A stretch of 64,000 nt of DNA, taken from positions 124,001 to 188,000 of the forward strand of contig NZ_BILX01000003.1 in NCBI RefSeq assembly GCF_004000785.1. Direction: 5' to 3'. This document shows, one piece after another, positions 1-8,777 of this stretch. This stretch comes from Paenibacillus ehimensis NBRC 15659. GTDB lineage: Bacteria > Bacillota > Bacilli > Paenibacillales > NBRC-103111. The position numbers and the translations under genes were made by a program. Numbering within the stretch: the stretch's first letter is position 1; every line of letters starts with the position of its first letter. A model generated the notes under the pieces. It was not told the DNA's origin. It made no database searches and saw nothing but the letters and a program-made list of their open reading frames with translations.

Positions 1-741
1 GACAGCAAACGACTCATCGACGTGACGAAGCTCCTTTAGATTTCCGATGATGCTTTCGAACGTTCCGCCGCCTCCGCGAAGTCCCCTTCTCCTGTCGTGA
101 ACCGCTCCCGTTCCGTCCAGCGTCACCATAAATCGGCGCACATTTCGGTCCACCAGCTCCATCAACCGTTCTTTCGTCAAAAAGTATCCGTTGGTGGACA
201 TGTCCGCGGAATAGCGGACGCCGTTTTTCGCACAGCTTTCCAGAAAAGAATCGGACAATTCGGCGATTGTATCGGGAACAAGCAGCGGCTCGCCGCCGAA
301 CCAGCTGACGGCAAGATGATCGAGGCCTGCGGCGGCATGCCGGACGTACGCTTTCAGGCCGTCGATCGTCCCCCGCGCCATGGCGCCCCGAGGGAAGCTC
401 TGGTAGCAGTACGTGCAGCGAAAGTTGCAAGCTTCCGTAGGCATGATCACAAGATGCATCGATGTCGCTTCCATCAGCGCAGTGTGCAGCTTATGCGCCT
501 GCGCAAGCTCATCCGTCCCGTCCGGCACCAAAAATCCGGCATTGCGCAGATCGGAGGCCATTCCGCACATTCCCTCATGGAGCGCTCCCCTCTCCATTAT
601 TCGCCGGACTTCCGGCTCCTCGTCCGGCTCGAAGGCGGCCATGGCGCCGGAAAAGGAGTTGTAGATCATTCCTCCTGTACCGTCCCATCGCACGACTCTG
701 GAATAACGGGAAGAAACCCAACGGTTTGTCACTTTGGCCAA
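1..741 (-). CDS. Radical SAM/SPASM-type enzyme, C-terminus cut by window edge
   Basis: The N-terminal 247 residues are present. The CxxxCxxC motif (C105, C109, C112; CNFRCTYC) binds the radical SAM [4Fe-4S] cluster, and SWFGGEPL about 35 residues later is the SAM-binding GGE motif. FMVTLDGTG further on is typical of SPASM enzymes such as anaerobic sulfatase and peptide maturases. The first 95 residues, with a YNSFSG segment, resemble the N-terminal extension of peptide-maturing members. The start is TTG at 741, preceded by AAGGGTG at a good distance. It lies 13 bases after ywiC, so the two are probably cotranscribed. The SPASM cysteines and any precursor peptide gene would lie outside the window, so the substrate is unknown. 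Confidence 0.85.
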   Translation of the reverse strand, partial: MAKVTNRWVSSRYSRVVRWDGTGGMIYNSFSGAMAAFEPDEEPEVRRIMERGALHEGMCGMASDLRNAGFLVPDGTDELAQAHKLHTALMEATSMHLVIMPTEACNFRCTYCYQSFPRGAMARGTIDGLKAYVRHAAAGLDHLAVSWFGGEPLLVPDTIAELSDSFLESCAKNGVRYSADMSTNGYFLTKERLMELVDRNVRRFMVTLDGTGAVHDRRRGLRGGGGTFESIIGNLKELRHVDESFAV

Positions 742-754
742 TCCTTATCACCCT

Positions 755-1486
755 TCATCGTTGAATGAAAATAGCGGAAACAATTACAAACTGCACCGCA
801 CCCACAATTTCAATAATTCCCGCCTTCCAGGGACGCATCGGCTTGCCAGCGAAGGCGAAAGCCCGCACAGCGGAGTACACATAAGCAAGGATCATCCACG
901 GATGGCCTGCCGCCCACAGAACGAATGGGAGCAAGCTGTGATACGCTCGCGTATAAGCGATCCAGCGTCTGTTCTCTCTTTCGCGAAATATGGCCTTCAC
1001 AAAAAAGACGCTGCTTGTAAAATACAAGAAGCTGAACAGAACGACCGATGCCATCATCCGGTCCCATTCTCCCCCGCCCACGAGGTAAGCGGCTGCTCCC
1101 CCAATGCTGAAAAGGAGGACGGCGCAAAGATCGTTCACCAGCGCCCTTTCCGATTTATGTCTCGTATGCCATATGTTCACCGAAAGCAGCGCAAGAAGAA
1201 GCGGTCCGAAATAAAGCAATGCCGGATGGCTGAAAAGCGATGGAACCAAACAGCAAGCCGCAAGTAAACCGTAGATCGTCCCCCATGTGATCCAGTGCCG
1301 TCGATTCGCCTTATTTTTCATCGATTGAAGAAAAGGATAAGACGACATATAGAGAAACAGCCATCCCATAAATAATGGCAGATGCATCAACTGCGGCTTC
1401 CCCGCGAACATGCCGAGCAGAAAAGGAACGCTGACCATGGCCCACCCGCCGTGTTCATGAGGAATCACCATTTTTCGCTTCTTCAT
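755..1486 (-). CDS. ywiC: YwiC-like integral membrane protein
   Basis: This 243-residue polytopic membrane protein matches the YwiC family, opening with the family's PHEHGGWA motif near residue 9, followed by about eight hydrophobic segments. In B. subtilis ywiC sits among the fnr/nar anaerobic respiration genes, but its biochemical role is unknown. Here it is the first gene of a short operon with the radical SAM gene 13 bases downstream. No Fnr-type palindrome was found in its upstream 90 bases, unlike two other promoters in this window. Confidence 0.85.
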   Translation of the reverse strand: MKKRKMVIPHEHGGWAMVSVPFLLGMFAGKPQLMHLPLFMGWLFLYMSSYPFLQSMKNKANRRHWITWGTIYGLLAACCLVPSLFSHPALLYFGPLLLALLSVNIWHTRHKSERALVNDLCAVLLFSIGGAAAYLVGGGEWDRMMASVVLFSFLYFTSSVFFVKAIFRERENRRWIAYTRAYHSLLPFVLWAAGHPWMILAYVYSAVRAFAFAGKPMRPWKAGIIEIVGAVQFVIVSAIFIQR

Positions 1487-1776
1487 GGGACAGCGCTCCT
1501 CTCAACCCTTTGTGCATAACCATCATATAATTGTCGCCCCCGTCAGTTCTATGATATTATGCACATGCCTTGGAGTTCGCGAGGAGGGTTTAAATCCCTC
1601 CGGCTACACAAGCCATTCTTTAAACCGAATGCGATACCCAAGCTGGCGGTTTTCTTGGAAGTCAAGCTGCAAATTCCCTCTTACTCCGCGAAATAAATCC
1701 AATTGGATTAGTCTTAAGGACGGCCCATTGGCACAGCTCATAAGAAAGAAATATTTTTTGAGCGTCAATCCGCCGT
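1487..1776. other. Intergenic stretch between ywiC and argS
   Basis: No open frame here looks coding. It must hold the ywiC promoter and the argS 3' end. A short T-arm-like hairpin lies near 1578-1605 (GAGGG-loop-CCCTC followed by CGGCTACA), but the rest of a tRNA is missing. No clear T-tailed terminator was found for argS. Confidence 0.4.
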
Positions 1777-3672
1777 CTACATCCGGTTCGGCGCGGGCAA
1801 GCCGAGGATGGACAGCCCGTCGTGCATCGTGTCGCGATACCGTCCGGCCAGCCACAGACGGAACCCCTGCGTACCTTCGTCCGTCTTAAGAATCCGGCAT
1901 GACGTATAGAAATGGTTGAAAAGGGACGCCAGCTCATACAAGTACGTACAAAGCAGATTTGGCGTTAAGCCGGCAACAACTTCCTCCAATGTCTCCGGCC
2001 AGTAAGCGAGCTTCTTGAGAACCGCATATTCCTGAGGCGTAAGCCCCACGGAGGTCGGATATGCCGCTATTGCAGTGATATCGCTCCTCGCTGTGTGCGC
2101 CAGGGAACGGGCTTTTTCCAAAATGCTGCATGCTCTGGCATAGGAATAAAGTAAATATACCCCGGTATTGCCGGACACCTCCGTAGCTTGCTCTAAATCG
2201 AACACCACTTCCGTCTGCAGATGGAATTTAAGCAAATAATACCTGATCGCGGCCGCTGCGATCGAGCGGCTGTCCAACCCTTCGTGCTGCGAGCGCTTTG
2301 CTTCGATAACGGCTTCCATGTGTGAGACGAGATCCGCCACTTTGATGCCAATCCCCTGTCTCCCGGACATGGGGTACGATGACCTGCCGTCGGACGTGTC
2401 GACGCCAAGACTTTCGGCGGTTGCCCGGCTCAGTGACACCACCCCGTAGCTGACATGTCGCAGCTGAGCGGCTTGTTGATCGTACCCCAATACCTGCAAA
2501 GCCTGCTTCACCATCTGCTGCGGGTACTCCTGGCGATGATCGATCACGTTGATGACCATATCCGCTCGCCCAATGTCTTGCTCCACTCCTTGCGAATGCG
2601 TGGACCATACCCCATGGCCGAACGGTTGATAGCGGAATTGTTTATCGAGCAGACCGAACTTCCACATGTGATAGGCAATATCTTTGGCCGTATACGTCAG
2701 TATCCCGTTCGATCGTACCAGCACCTTGTCGCTTTGAAATTCCGTCTCTCCCGCCGGATCGGTCTCGTCCGCCGTTTGCTTAAACACCCAACACCCGGCC
2801 AGCTTGCCTTCACTTTCCTGCCGGAACAGACCGGTTTTTTGCAGCATCTTAAACGTTTCCTCCCAGAAGCCTTCACGGACAATGCTGCTTTCCCACACCA
2901 ATACATCGTAGTCAATGCCGAATTGCCGCATATCATCCAGATGCTCCCTGACCAGTTGCTCCGCTACCAGCATTCCGAGCCAGGCGATATTATTGTGACC
3001 TGACTCCAAATGATGCAAGACGTTCGCCCGTTCCTGTTCCAGCTCGGGTTGTTCGCGGTACTTTCGGTTGATTTCCGCATAGACGTCCCAACAGAAATCG
3101 CCAAACCGGGAATACCAGTTACGAACTGACGTTCGCATCACTCCCACCACCGTATCGGCCAGTTGGTTTCCCAAATCGTCGATGTAATTGTGAACTTCAA
3201 CTTCATGGCCCGCCCGCTTAAGCATTCTTGCCAAAGTATCGCCAATGCACGAATTTCGCAAATGTCCGATATGCGCCGATTTATTCGGATTAATCGACGT
3301 ATGCTCAATCACTGCTTTTTGGCGGATATTTACCGGCTGGAGGGCATCCTGGTGATGCGTAGTCACGATCCAGCGCTCCCAATGGATAAACATATTCACA
3401 AAACCCGGCGCTGCGACCTCGATCCGTTCGAACCATCCCGCAAAGCGCGGATGATGAACCAGCCTCGCCTTGATTTCGTCAGCGATCGTCAAAGGGTTCT
3501 TCTTGAGCACCCGAACCAGCTTCATGGCCAGATTCGTGCTGTACTCCCCGTACCGGTCGCTTGCCGGATGTTCAATGACGACCGGCAGTTTCTCCGGCAC
3601 GGCATGCCCCGCTTCCCGAAGAAGCTGCTCGGCAATCTCTTCAAGTGTTTGGCTAAGCTGCTTATGAATCAT
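1777..3672 (-). CDS. argS: Arginyl-tRNA synthetase, T-box controlled
   Basis: Class I aminoacyl-tRNA synthetase that charges tRNA-Arg. The AHIGH signature is in SAHIGHLRN, and the KMSKS position is replaced by MSGRQG, as is common in ArgRS enzymes. The N-terminal additional domain and the C-terminal DALR anticodon-binding domain (NTGVYLLYSYARACSIL onward) are both present. At 631 residues it is longer than the roughly 560-residue Bacillus housekeeping ArgRS. I chose ATG 3672 (MIHKQLSQ) because GGGAGG lies 7 bases upstream; the frame is open further up but only through the leader. The gene stands alone behind a T-box leader, which suggests uncharged tRNA-Arg induces it. It may be a second ArgRS, but other copies cannot be seen from here. 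Confidence 0.92.
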   Translation of the reverse strand: MIHKQLSQTLEEIAEQLLREAGHAVPEKLPVVIEHPASDRYGEYSTNLAMKLVRVLKKNPLTIADEIKARLVHHPRFAGWFERIEVAAPGFVNMFIHWERWIVTTHHQDALQPVNIRQKAVIEHTSINPNKSAHIGHLRNSCIGDTLARMLKRAGHEVEVHNYIDDLGNQLADTVVGVMRTSVRNWYSRFGDFCWDVYAEINRKYREQPELEQERANVLHHLESGHNNIAWLGMLVAEQLVREHLDDMRQFGIDYDVLVWESSIVREGFWEETFKMLQKTGLFRQESEGKLAGCWVFKQTADETDPAGETEFQSDKVLVRSNGILTYTAKDIAYHMWKFGLLDKQFRYQPFGHGVWSTHSQGVEQDIGRADMVINVIDHRQEYPQQMVKQALQVLGYDQQAAQLRHVSYGVVSLSRATAESLGVDTSDGRSSYPMSGRQGIGIKVADLVSHMEAVIEAKRSQHEGLDSRSIAAAAIRYYLLKFHLQTEVVFDLEQATEVSGNTGVYLLYSYARACSILEKARSLAHTARSDITAIAAYPTSVGLTPQEYAVLKKLAYWPETLEEVVAGLTPNLLCTYLYELASLFNHFYTSCRILKTDEGTQGFRLWLAGRYRDTMHDGLSILGLPAPNRM

Positions 3673-3707
3673 GTTCCCAACCTCCCGATGTATAAATGTG
3701 GATAAAA

Positions 3708-4014
3708 CAAAAAGGCCCCGTCTCCAAAAAGAGACGAGAGCCTGATGCTTCCCGCGGTACCACTCTATGTGCAAACCGCCAAAAAGTCGGTTTGCCGCTT
3801 ATTCCTTTAACGGTCTACGACCGGATCGGCCTACTGCGTGTCCCGAAGGCTAGAGCCTGCCTAACGGGTTCGGTTCGGCAAATCATATCCCGGGTCCGCT
3901 TCATCCAAGACCGACGTACCGGCTTCCACTGCCTCCGGCTCGCTGCAACTGTCCGTCCTGAGCTACTGTCCCGTTCATTTATGTTGGCTTATTCAATTTG
4001 TGGCATCATGTTTA
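3708..4014 (-). promoter_or_regulatory. T-box leader of argS
   Basis: On the minus strand the T-box antiterminator sequence AGAGTGGTACCGCGGG lies at 3766-3751. It is followed by an attenuator hairpin (GTCTC-loop-GAGAC inside GGC/GCC arms) and a T-run at 3742-3708. Upstream lie the Stem I landmarks: an AGTA loop-E motif and AGTGGAAGCC near the apex. The 3' side of the specifier loop reads GAAGCGGAC, where CGG (Arg) followed by A fits argS. The TGGT of the antiterminator would pair with an ACCA tRNA end. The leader is about 340 nt from the predicted start of transcription to the argS start codon. The specifier assignment is inference. Confidence 0.9.
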
Positions 4015-4020
4015 AAAGTA

Positions 4021-4049
4021 TTTATACTTAAATTGGAACGTATTGTCAA
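4021..4049 (-). promoter_or_regulatory. SigA-type promoter of argS
   Basis: On the minus strand TTGACA (4049-4044) is separated by exactly 17 bases from TATAAA (4026-4021). The start of transcription would be near 4014, just upstream of the T-box leader. Confidence 0.8.
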
Positions 4050-4088
4050 GAACTTTATATGACCTTACAGCTGCTCCGGATGAACCGG

Positions 4089-5564
4089 TCACGTGCCGCA
4101 AAAGGTGCGGTAGGGACGGTCCGATGGCTCAGGCAGTGTGCAGTATTCCGCCTGCTCGGGGGAGTGCGCGTAAGGATTCGAAAGAGCCTGGAGCAGCCGC
4201 TCCATCACGCTGTAATCTCCTTGCTTCACCGCGGCGTCCAGCGCTTCTTCGACCCGGTGGTTGCGGGGAATGAGCGCGGGGTTGCTGCTGCGCATCAACC
4301 GCTGCGAGGAAGCTTCCGGCTCTTGCTGCCTGCCTCTTCTCGCCTGCCACTGCTCATGCCACCGCGCGAATTCCGCCGTTCCGTTGAACGCCAAATCCTC
4401 GTGCTTATCGAACGTTAGGGCGCGGAAGGTATTGGTATAGTCCGCACGATGCTTCTGCATCATCACGAGGAGATCCTTAAACAGGGCTTCATCCTCCGGC
4501 TCTTCGTTAAAGAGGCCCAGCTTCGCCCTCATTCCCGCGAGCCAATGACCGGCAAACAGCTCGACAAAACTGGAAATAGCATCCTCGGCCAGCCGGATAG
4601 CCTGATCCTCATCGTCATGCAGCAGCGGCAATAAGGCTTCGGCCAATCTCGCGAGATTCCACGCGGCAATCGACGGTTGATTGCCGTAGGCGTAACGGCC
4701 ATGAACGTCAATGGAGCTGAATACCGTTGCCGGATCGTAGGCATCCATGAAAGCGCAAGGACCGTAATCGATGGTCTCTCCGCTCAGAGCCATGTTGTCG
4801 GTATTCATCACCCCGTGAATAAAGCCGACGAGCTGCCATTTGGCAATCAGCGCGGCCTGACGCTGAATCACTTCCTCAAGCAAAGCCAGATAGCGGTTCT
4901 CCGCCGCGCCGGCTTCCGGATAATGCCTTTGTATGGTGTAATCCGCCAGACTCCGGAGGTCTTCAACCGTGCCCCAATTGGCAGCGTATTGGAAGGTGCC
5001 AACGCGTATATGACTGGCGGCCACGCGGGTCAGCACCGAGCCGGGCAGCTCGGTTTCGCGGATGACTTCCTCGCCGGTCGTCACCACCGCCAAGCTGCGG
5101 GTGGTCGGAATGCCGAGCGCATGCATCGCTTCGCTGATGATGTATTCGCGCAGCATCGGTCCAAGCGCCGCCCGGCCGTCGCCTCCGCGGGAATACGGGG
5201 TTCTGCCCGATCCCTTAAGCTGAATATCTACCCGGGTATTGTCGGGGGTGATCTGTTCGCCAAGCAGCAATGCCCGACCGTCCCCCAGCATGGTGAAATG
5301 CCCGAATTGATGTCCTGCGTAAGCCTGGGCAAGAGGCGCAGCCCCTTCGGGAATACGGTTGCCGGCAAACACTGCTACGCTCTCGCTGCCTCGCAGCGCC
5401 TCGGCCTTCAACCCTAGTGATGCCGCTAGCCGGTCATTCAGAACGATCAGCTTCGGGGAGCGGACAGGGGTTGGGTCGAGCCTGGAAAAAAACGTTTCGG
5501 GCAGACGGGCATAGCTGTTGTCGAAATTCCATCCTGGATCTATGATCGCTTTATTCTCAGTCAT
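4089..5564 (-). CDS. selO: Protein adenylyltransferase SelO (YdiU family)
   Basis: Pseudokinase-fold enzyme that transfers AMP from ATP to protein hydroxyl side chains; in E. coli and mitochondria SelO is linked to redox stress. The 491-residue length is normal. Family motifs are visible: [40 protein letters not shown] and DYGPCAFMD. The protein ends in Cys-Gly-Thr, which puts Cys in the antepenultimate position where eukaryotic SelO carries selenocysteine; this cysteine can form the regulatory disulfide in the E. coli protein. The start is ATG 5564 with AAAGGAG 7 bases upstream. It is a single gene. Confidence 0.93.
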   Translation of the reverse strand: MTENKAIIDPGWNFDNSYARLPETFFSRLDPTPVRSPKLIVLNDRLAASLGLKAEALRGSESVAVFAGNRIPEGAAPLAQAYAGHQFGHFTMLGDGRALLLGEQITPDNTRVDIQLKGSGRTPYSRGGDGRAALGPMLREYIISEAMHALGIPTTRSLAVVTTGEEVIRETELPGSVLTRVAASHIRVGTFQYAANWGTVEDLRSLADYTIQRHYPEAGAAENRYLALLEEVIQRQAALIAKWQLVGFIHGVMNTDNMALSGETIDYGPCAFMDAYDPATVFSSIDVHGRYAYGNQPSIAAWNLARLAEALLPLLHDDEDQAIRLAEDAISSFVELFAGHWLAGMRAKLGLFNEEPEDEALFKDLLVMMQKHRADYTNTFRALTFDKHEDLAFNGTAEFARWHEQWQARRGRQQEPEASSQRLMRSSNPALIPRNHRVEEALDAAVKQGDYSVMERLLQALSNPYAHSPEQAEYCTLPEPSDRPYRTFCGT

Positions 5565-5631
5565 CGGATCTCCTTTTTACCGTTCAAAAATATATACAAA
5601 CCGCCGTTTTAGTGTTTACTTCTACCAGGTT

Positions 5632-5637
5632 ATTATA
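5632..5637 (-). promoter_or_regulatory. Probable -10 of selO
   Basis: A perfect TATAAT on the minus strand (5637-5632), about 65 bases before the start codon. No convincing -35 is seen, so only the -10 is supported. Confidence 0.45.
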
Positions 5638-5685
5638 CACTTTCCAGTGCGTTCAGGCATATTGTTGCCTGATAATAAAGTTGTT

Positions 5686-5739
5686 AAAAACCGCAGTTTA
5701 AAAACTGCAGAAAACCCAGCCTGGTTTCCGGGCCGGGTT
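5686..5739 (-). terminator. Tandem terminator hairpins after the SDR gene
   Basis: On the minus strand two hairpins follow each other: AACCCGGCCCGG/CCAGGCTGGGTT at 5739-5713 ending in TTTT, then GCAGTTT/AAACTGC at 5710-5691 followed by TTTTT. They lie downstream of the SDR stop codon at 5843. Confidence 0.7.
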
Positions 5740-5842
5740 AGAAATAAAGTTGTTTTGATGGATCTCTCACCGGGCGATAACCGCCAATGCTACAGCCTGC
5801 TGTCTGTTCGTCCCCCCTTTCTAAGAACCTTTTCCACAATAT

Positions 5843-6580
5843 TCAAATAAACCCGCCGTTTACGCGAATCGTCTGCCCCGTGATCCAACGGGCTTTGTCG
5901 CTGACGAGCAACTCGAGAGCATTCGCGATGTCCTCCGGTTCGCCAAGTCGTCCGAACGCATTCATTCGACGGAACGAATCGACCAACTCCGGCGATTTGC
6001 CGTTCAGGAACAAATCGGTTGACACTTGCCCGGGCGCGATGCAATTGATGACGATGTCCTTAGGACCGAATTCCTTTGCCAATTGGCGTGTCAACTGCTC
6101 GACCGCACCTTTCGTTGCGGCGTAGACGCTGTACGTCGGGAGCATCGCGCCAGATACGGAGGTCGAGAAGTTAACGATTGTCCCGCCTTTTGCCATATGC
6201 TTCATTGCTTGTTGGCAAGCGAAATAAGTCCCTTTCACGTTGATCGCGAAATGCCGATCGAAGATCTCCTCCGTCACGTCCGTGATCGCATTGTTTTCCA
6301 AGATGCCAGCATTATTGACCAGAATGTCCACGCGCCCGAATCGCTCGAGCGTCTCCGAGAACAACGCTTCGACTTCGCTCACCTTGCTCACGTCGGCTTG
6401 GATTGCTGCCGCTTGGCCGCCGAATTGCTCAATCGTCATTACAACCTCGTCCGCTTTCCCCCGGCTCGAGGAATAATTGACAGCCACCTTCGCTCCGGAT
6501 CGCGCTAATTGGATGGCCATTTGCCGTCCGATGCCTCGCGAAGCCCCGGTGACGATCGCGACTTTTCCATTCAAACTCAT
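5843..6580 (-). CDS. Short-chain dehydrogenase/reductase (FabG-like SDR)
   Basis: Classical SDR of 245 residues that should reduce a ketone or oxidise an alcohol with NAD(P)H. It carries the Rossmann TGASRGIG motif (residues 11-18), the NNAG motif, the catalytic Ser in the FSTSVSG segment, and the YAATK motif (Tyr and Lys). Basic and Ser residues after the second strand (NYSSSRGKAD) suggest NADPH. The substrate cannot be told. It is divergent from an AraC-family regulator 186 bases away, which is probably its regulator. Expression would start from the TATAAT visible on the minus strand near 6650. Confidence 0.85.
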   Translation of the reverse strand: MSLNGKVAIVTGASRGIGRQMAIQLARSGAKVAVNYSSSRGKADEVVMTIEQFGGQAAAIQADVSKVSEVEALFSETLERFGRVDILVNNAGILENNAITDVTEEIFDRHFAINVKGTYFACQQAMKHMAKGGTIVNFSTSVSGAMLPTYSVYAATKGAVEQLTRQLAKEFGPKDIVINCIAPGQVSTDLFLNGKSPELVDSFRRMNAFGRLGEPEDIANALELLVSDKARWITGQTIRVNGGFI

Positions 6581-6696
6581 TTCCTTTCCTCTCCTTTATC
6601 TTGTTGTGGGCCTATCGGTCATTCGCCGAGTTCGACCTTGCATATTCATTATAGTAAATGTTAGCATCGCGCCGTTAGACCAATCCTGTCCGATCC

Positions 6697-6726
6697 TTGC
6701 CTAATTCTCTTCCGTCTCGATATAAT
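6697..6726 (+). promoter_or_regulatory. Promoter of the AraC-family regulator
   Basis: TTGCCT (6697-6702), an 18-base spacer, and a perfect TATAAT (6721-6726), about 40 bases ahead of the start codon. Confidence 0.55.
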
Positions 6727-6766
6727 AAAAGTAAAAAACATACTTCCTGGAAAGGAGCCGGCCTAC

Positions 6767-7717
6767 ATGGGCACAATGGATGAATCGCAGCGCATAGAAC
6801 AAGCCTTGCAACAATTGGCGTTTGCAATACGTCGCCATGCCCCGGCTAGCGGAACACATCGGACGGCCGTTCCTTCTTTGTCGCTGATGCATGCCACTCA
6901 CTTGACGGAACCGCTGGAATCCGTCTACAAGCCATCCATTTGCATCGTGGCGCAGGGAGCTAAGATCGCCACGCTGGCTGATGAAACCTACCGATACGAT
7001 CCTTCAACTTACCTAGTCACTTCCGTCGAATTGCCGATCATTGGCAGAATTGTCGAGGCTTCGCCCGAAATTCCCTATTTAAGTTTGAAACTGAGCTTCG
7101 ACGCCGACGTCATCCTGGAGATCGTGGAAAAAACGAATCGCCCCTCTCCCACTTCCGTCCCCGCGGAAGCCGGCCGAGGTATAACCGTGAACCAAACGTC
7201 TCCCGCGTTGCTTGAAGCCATCGTGCGGCTCATGCAACTGCTCGACGCGCCTGAGGACATTCCAGTTCTGGCGCCGCTTGTCATCCGCGAAGTTCTGTAT
7301 CGAATGCTTCAGGGCGAACAAGGCGTGCCCCTTTATCAATTTGCGATCAGCGGCAGCCATGCCTACAACATCGCTCAAGCAATCCGGTTAATCAATCGGC
7401 AATACGACCGCCCGCTGGCGGTTGAGCAGCTCGCAAAGTCCGTGAACATGAGCGTGTCGGCGTTTCATAAGCACTTTAAGCGTGTCACGGCGATGAGCCC
7501 ATTGCAATACCAGAAAACGCTGCGTCTGCAAGAAGCCCGGCGGTTAATGTTGACGGAATCCGTGCAAGCCTCTGATGCGGCGTTCCGCGTCGGTTACGAG
7601 AGCCCGTCCCAGTTCAGCCGGGAATATGCCCGTTTGTATGGCCGGCCACCGATGCTGGATGTTCAAGAGCTTCGTGGTTCGATCAAGGACTCCAACGTAC
7701 TTGTCCGAATTCCATGA
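6767..7717 (+). CDS. AraC-family transcriptional regulator with cupin-type N-domain
   Basis: 316 residues. The N-terminal part (about 1-200, KPSICIVAQGAK) matches the AraC type I ligand-binding domain. The C-terminal 100 residues hold two helix-turn-helix units (LAVEQLAKSVNMSVSAFHKHFK and VGYESPSQFSREYARLYG). Regulators of this subgroup often sit divergent to, and control, a dehydrogenase gene; here an SDR gene is divergent. The inducer is unknown. The start is ATG 6767 after GGAAAGGAG. Confidence 0.87.
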   Translation: MGTMDESQRIEQALQQLAFAIRRHAPASGTHRTAVPSLSLMHATHLTEPLESVYKPSICIVAQGAKIATLADETYRYDPSTYLVTSVELPIIGRIVEASPEIPYLSLKLSFDADVILEIVEKTNRPSPTSVPAEAGRGITVNQTSPALLEAIVRLMQLLDAPEDIPVLAPLVIREVLYRMLQGEQGVPLYQFAISGSHAYNIAQAIRLINRQYDRPLAVEQLAKSVNMSVSAFHKHFKRVTAMSPLQYQKTLRLQEARRLMLTESVQASDAAFRVGYESPSQFSREYARLYGRPPMLDVQELRGSIKDSNVLVRIP

Positions 7718-7747
7718 AAGCAGCAAGAGAAAGTTTGACATAGACAA

Positions 7748-7785
7748 GAACAGGGCCCTGACGATCGATCGTCAAGGCCCTGTTC
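7748..7785. terminator. Near-perfect 38-base inverted repeat between convergent genes
   Basis: Arms GAACAGGGCC and GGCCCTGTTC, extended inward by TGACGAT/ATCGTCA. It lies between the AraC regulator (+) and the WYL regulator (-) and probably serves as a bidirectional terminator, although no long T-run follows on either strand. Confidence 0.55.
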
Positions 7786-7876
7786 TCCATCGATAGTCCA
7801 AGCGGGCGGCAATTTCGTCTTCTTTCCAAATCCCCGCTGCTGCTGAATGAATGAATCTTGCCCGTTAGCAGAAAAC

Positions 7877-8758
7877 CTAATTTCCATCGACCAATTCGGG
7901 GGGCGCCAGCAAAGTAACGTTCACGCCATAGCTCATCAGATGCCGAATGGCGCTTTCTTTCGTATAATAACAGGCATCGGCCAAGATCGTTCCGTCCGGG
8001 CCGCTCTTAAGCTGGTCCGGCAAAAATTCGTCCTTTACCCTCGTTTTGACCGCGGCTTGAAAACGAAGGCGCACACGGATGCACGGAGGCCTACCGCTGC
8101 GGGCTCGGTCGGCATCGATATCCTCTATCGACAGCCCGCGGCGGCTGAACGTTTCGGACATGATCCGCACATGGTTCATACGGGAAAGCCGAAACACCCG
8201 CAAAGCGGACCGAACCCGGCAATACCCCCAAAGGTACCAGACGTCGCTTTTCAAATACAATCCCATCGGCTCGACCAAGCGCTGCGTTTCCGCACCGTGA
8301 ATATCCATATAGTCCAACGCAATTAACCGGTTTTCCTTGATCGCTAGATGAAGCATATGAAGATGCTCCTTCGGGCCGGCTGCCGGGGCAAGATCAAGAA
8401 GCATTCCGCTCGTATCCAGATCATGCAGCTTATCCGAGATCAGGGCGCCGACCCGGTCCAGAAGCTCCGCCATCCCCGTATCGCCCGTTGCAGACTGCAT
8501 CCCCCGCAAGGCACTGTAGATCGAATATAAATCCTCGAGCGACAAATATTGTCTCTCCAGCCGGTAGCTTTGCATAATTTCGTACCCGCCGTCCGAACCG
8601 GAAAAGGAGACAACGGGAATGCCCGCCCGGTTGATCGTCTCCATGTCTCGGTAAATCGTTCGCAGCGATACTTCAAACCGGGCGGCCAAGTCCGCTGCGC
8701 TTATTCTTTTGCGGTTCAGCAGCATCATCGTAATCGAAAACAGCCGATCCAGCCTCAA
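7877..8758 (-). CDS. YafY-type HTH and WYL-domain transcriptional regulator
   Basis: 293 residues. The N-terminal winged HTH (about 1-55, SLRTIYRDMETIN) is of the HTH_11/DeoR type. The middle and C-terminal region is a WYL domain (LALDYMDIHGAETQ, then LYLKSDVWYLWGYC and VFRLSRM). Such proteins sense ligands or nucleic acid and often govern DNA-damage or defence genes. It follows the UvrA-like gene by 19 bases in the same direction, so the two probably form an operon, possibly autoregulated. Confidence 0.87.
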   Translation of the reverse strand: MRLDRLFSITMMLLNRKRISAADLAARFEVSLRTIYRDMETINRAGIPVVSFSGSDGGYEIMQSYRLERQYLSLEDLYSIYSALRGMQSATGDTGMAELLDRVGALISDKLHDLDTSGMLLDLAPAAGPKEHLHMLHLAIKENRLIALDYMDIHGAETQRLVEPMGLYLKSDVWYLWGYCRVRSALRVFRLSRMNHVRIMSETFSRRGLSIEDIDADRARSGRPPCIRVRLRFQAAVKTRVKDEFLPDQLKSGPDGTILADACYYTKESAIRHLMSYGVNVTLLAPPELVDGN

Positions 8759-8777
8759 GCCAACCTCCTCCCTTCCC

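Noticed and set aside
1487-1580. Fnr box upstream of ywiC, expected from the B. subtilis precedent
   Set aside because: No TGTGA-N6-TCAC(A/T) pattern is found on either strand in the upstream region.
1578-1607. tRNA-like T-arm (GAGGG-loop-CCCTC followed by CGGCTACA)
   Set aside because: No matching 5' acceptor strand, D-arm or anticodon arm upstream; too short to call a tRNA or an attachment site.
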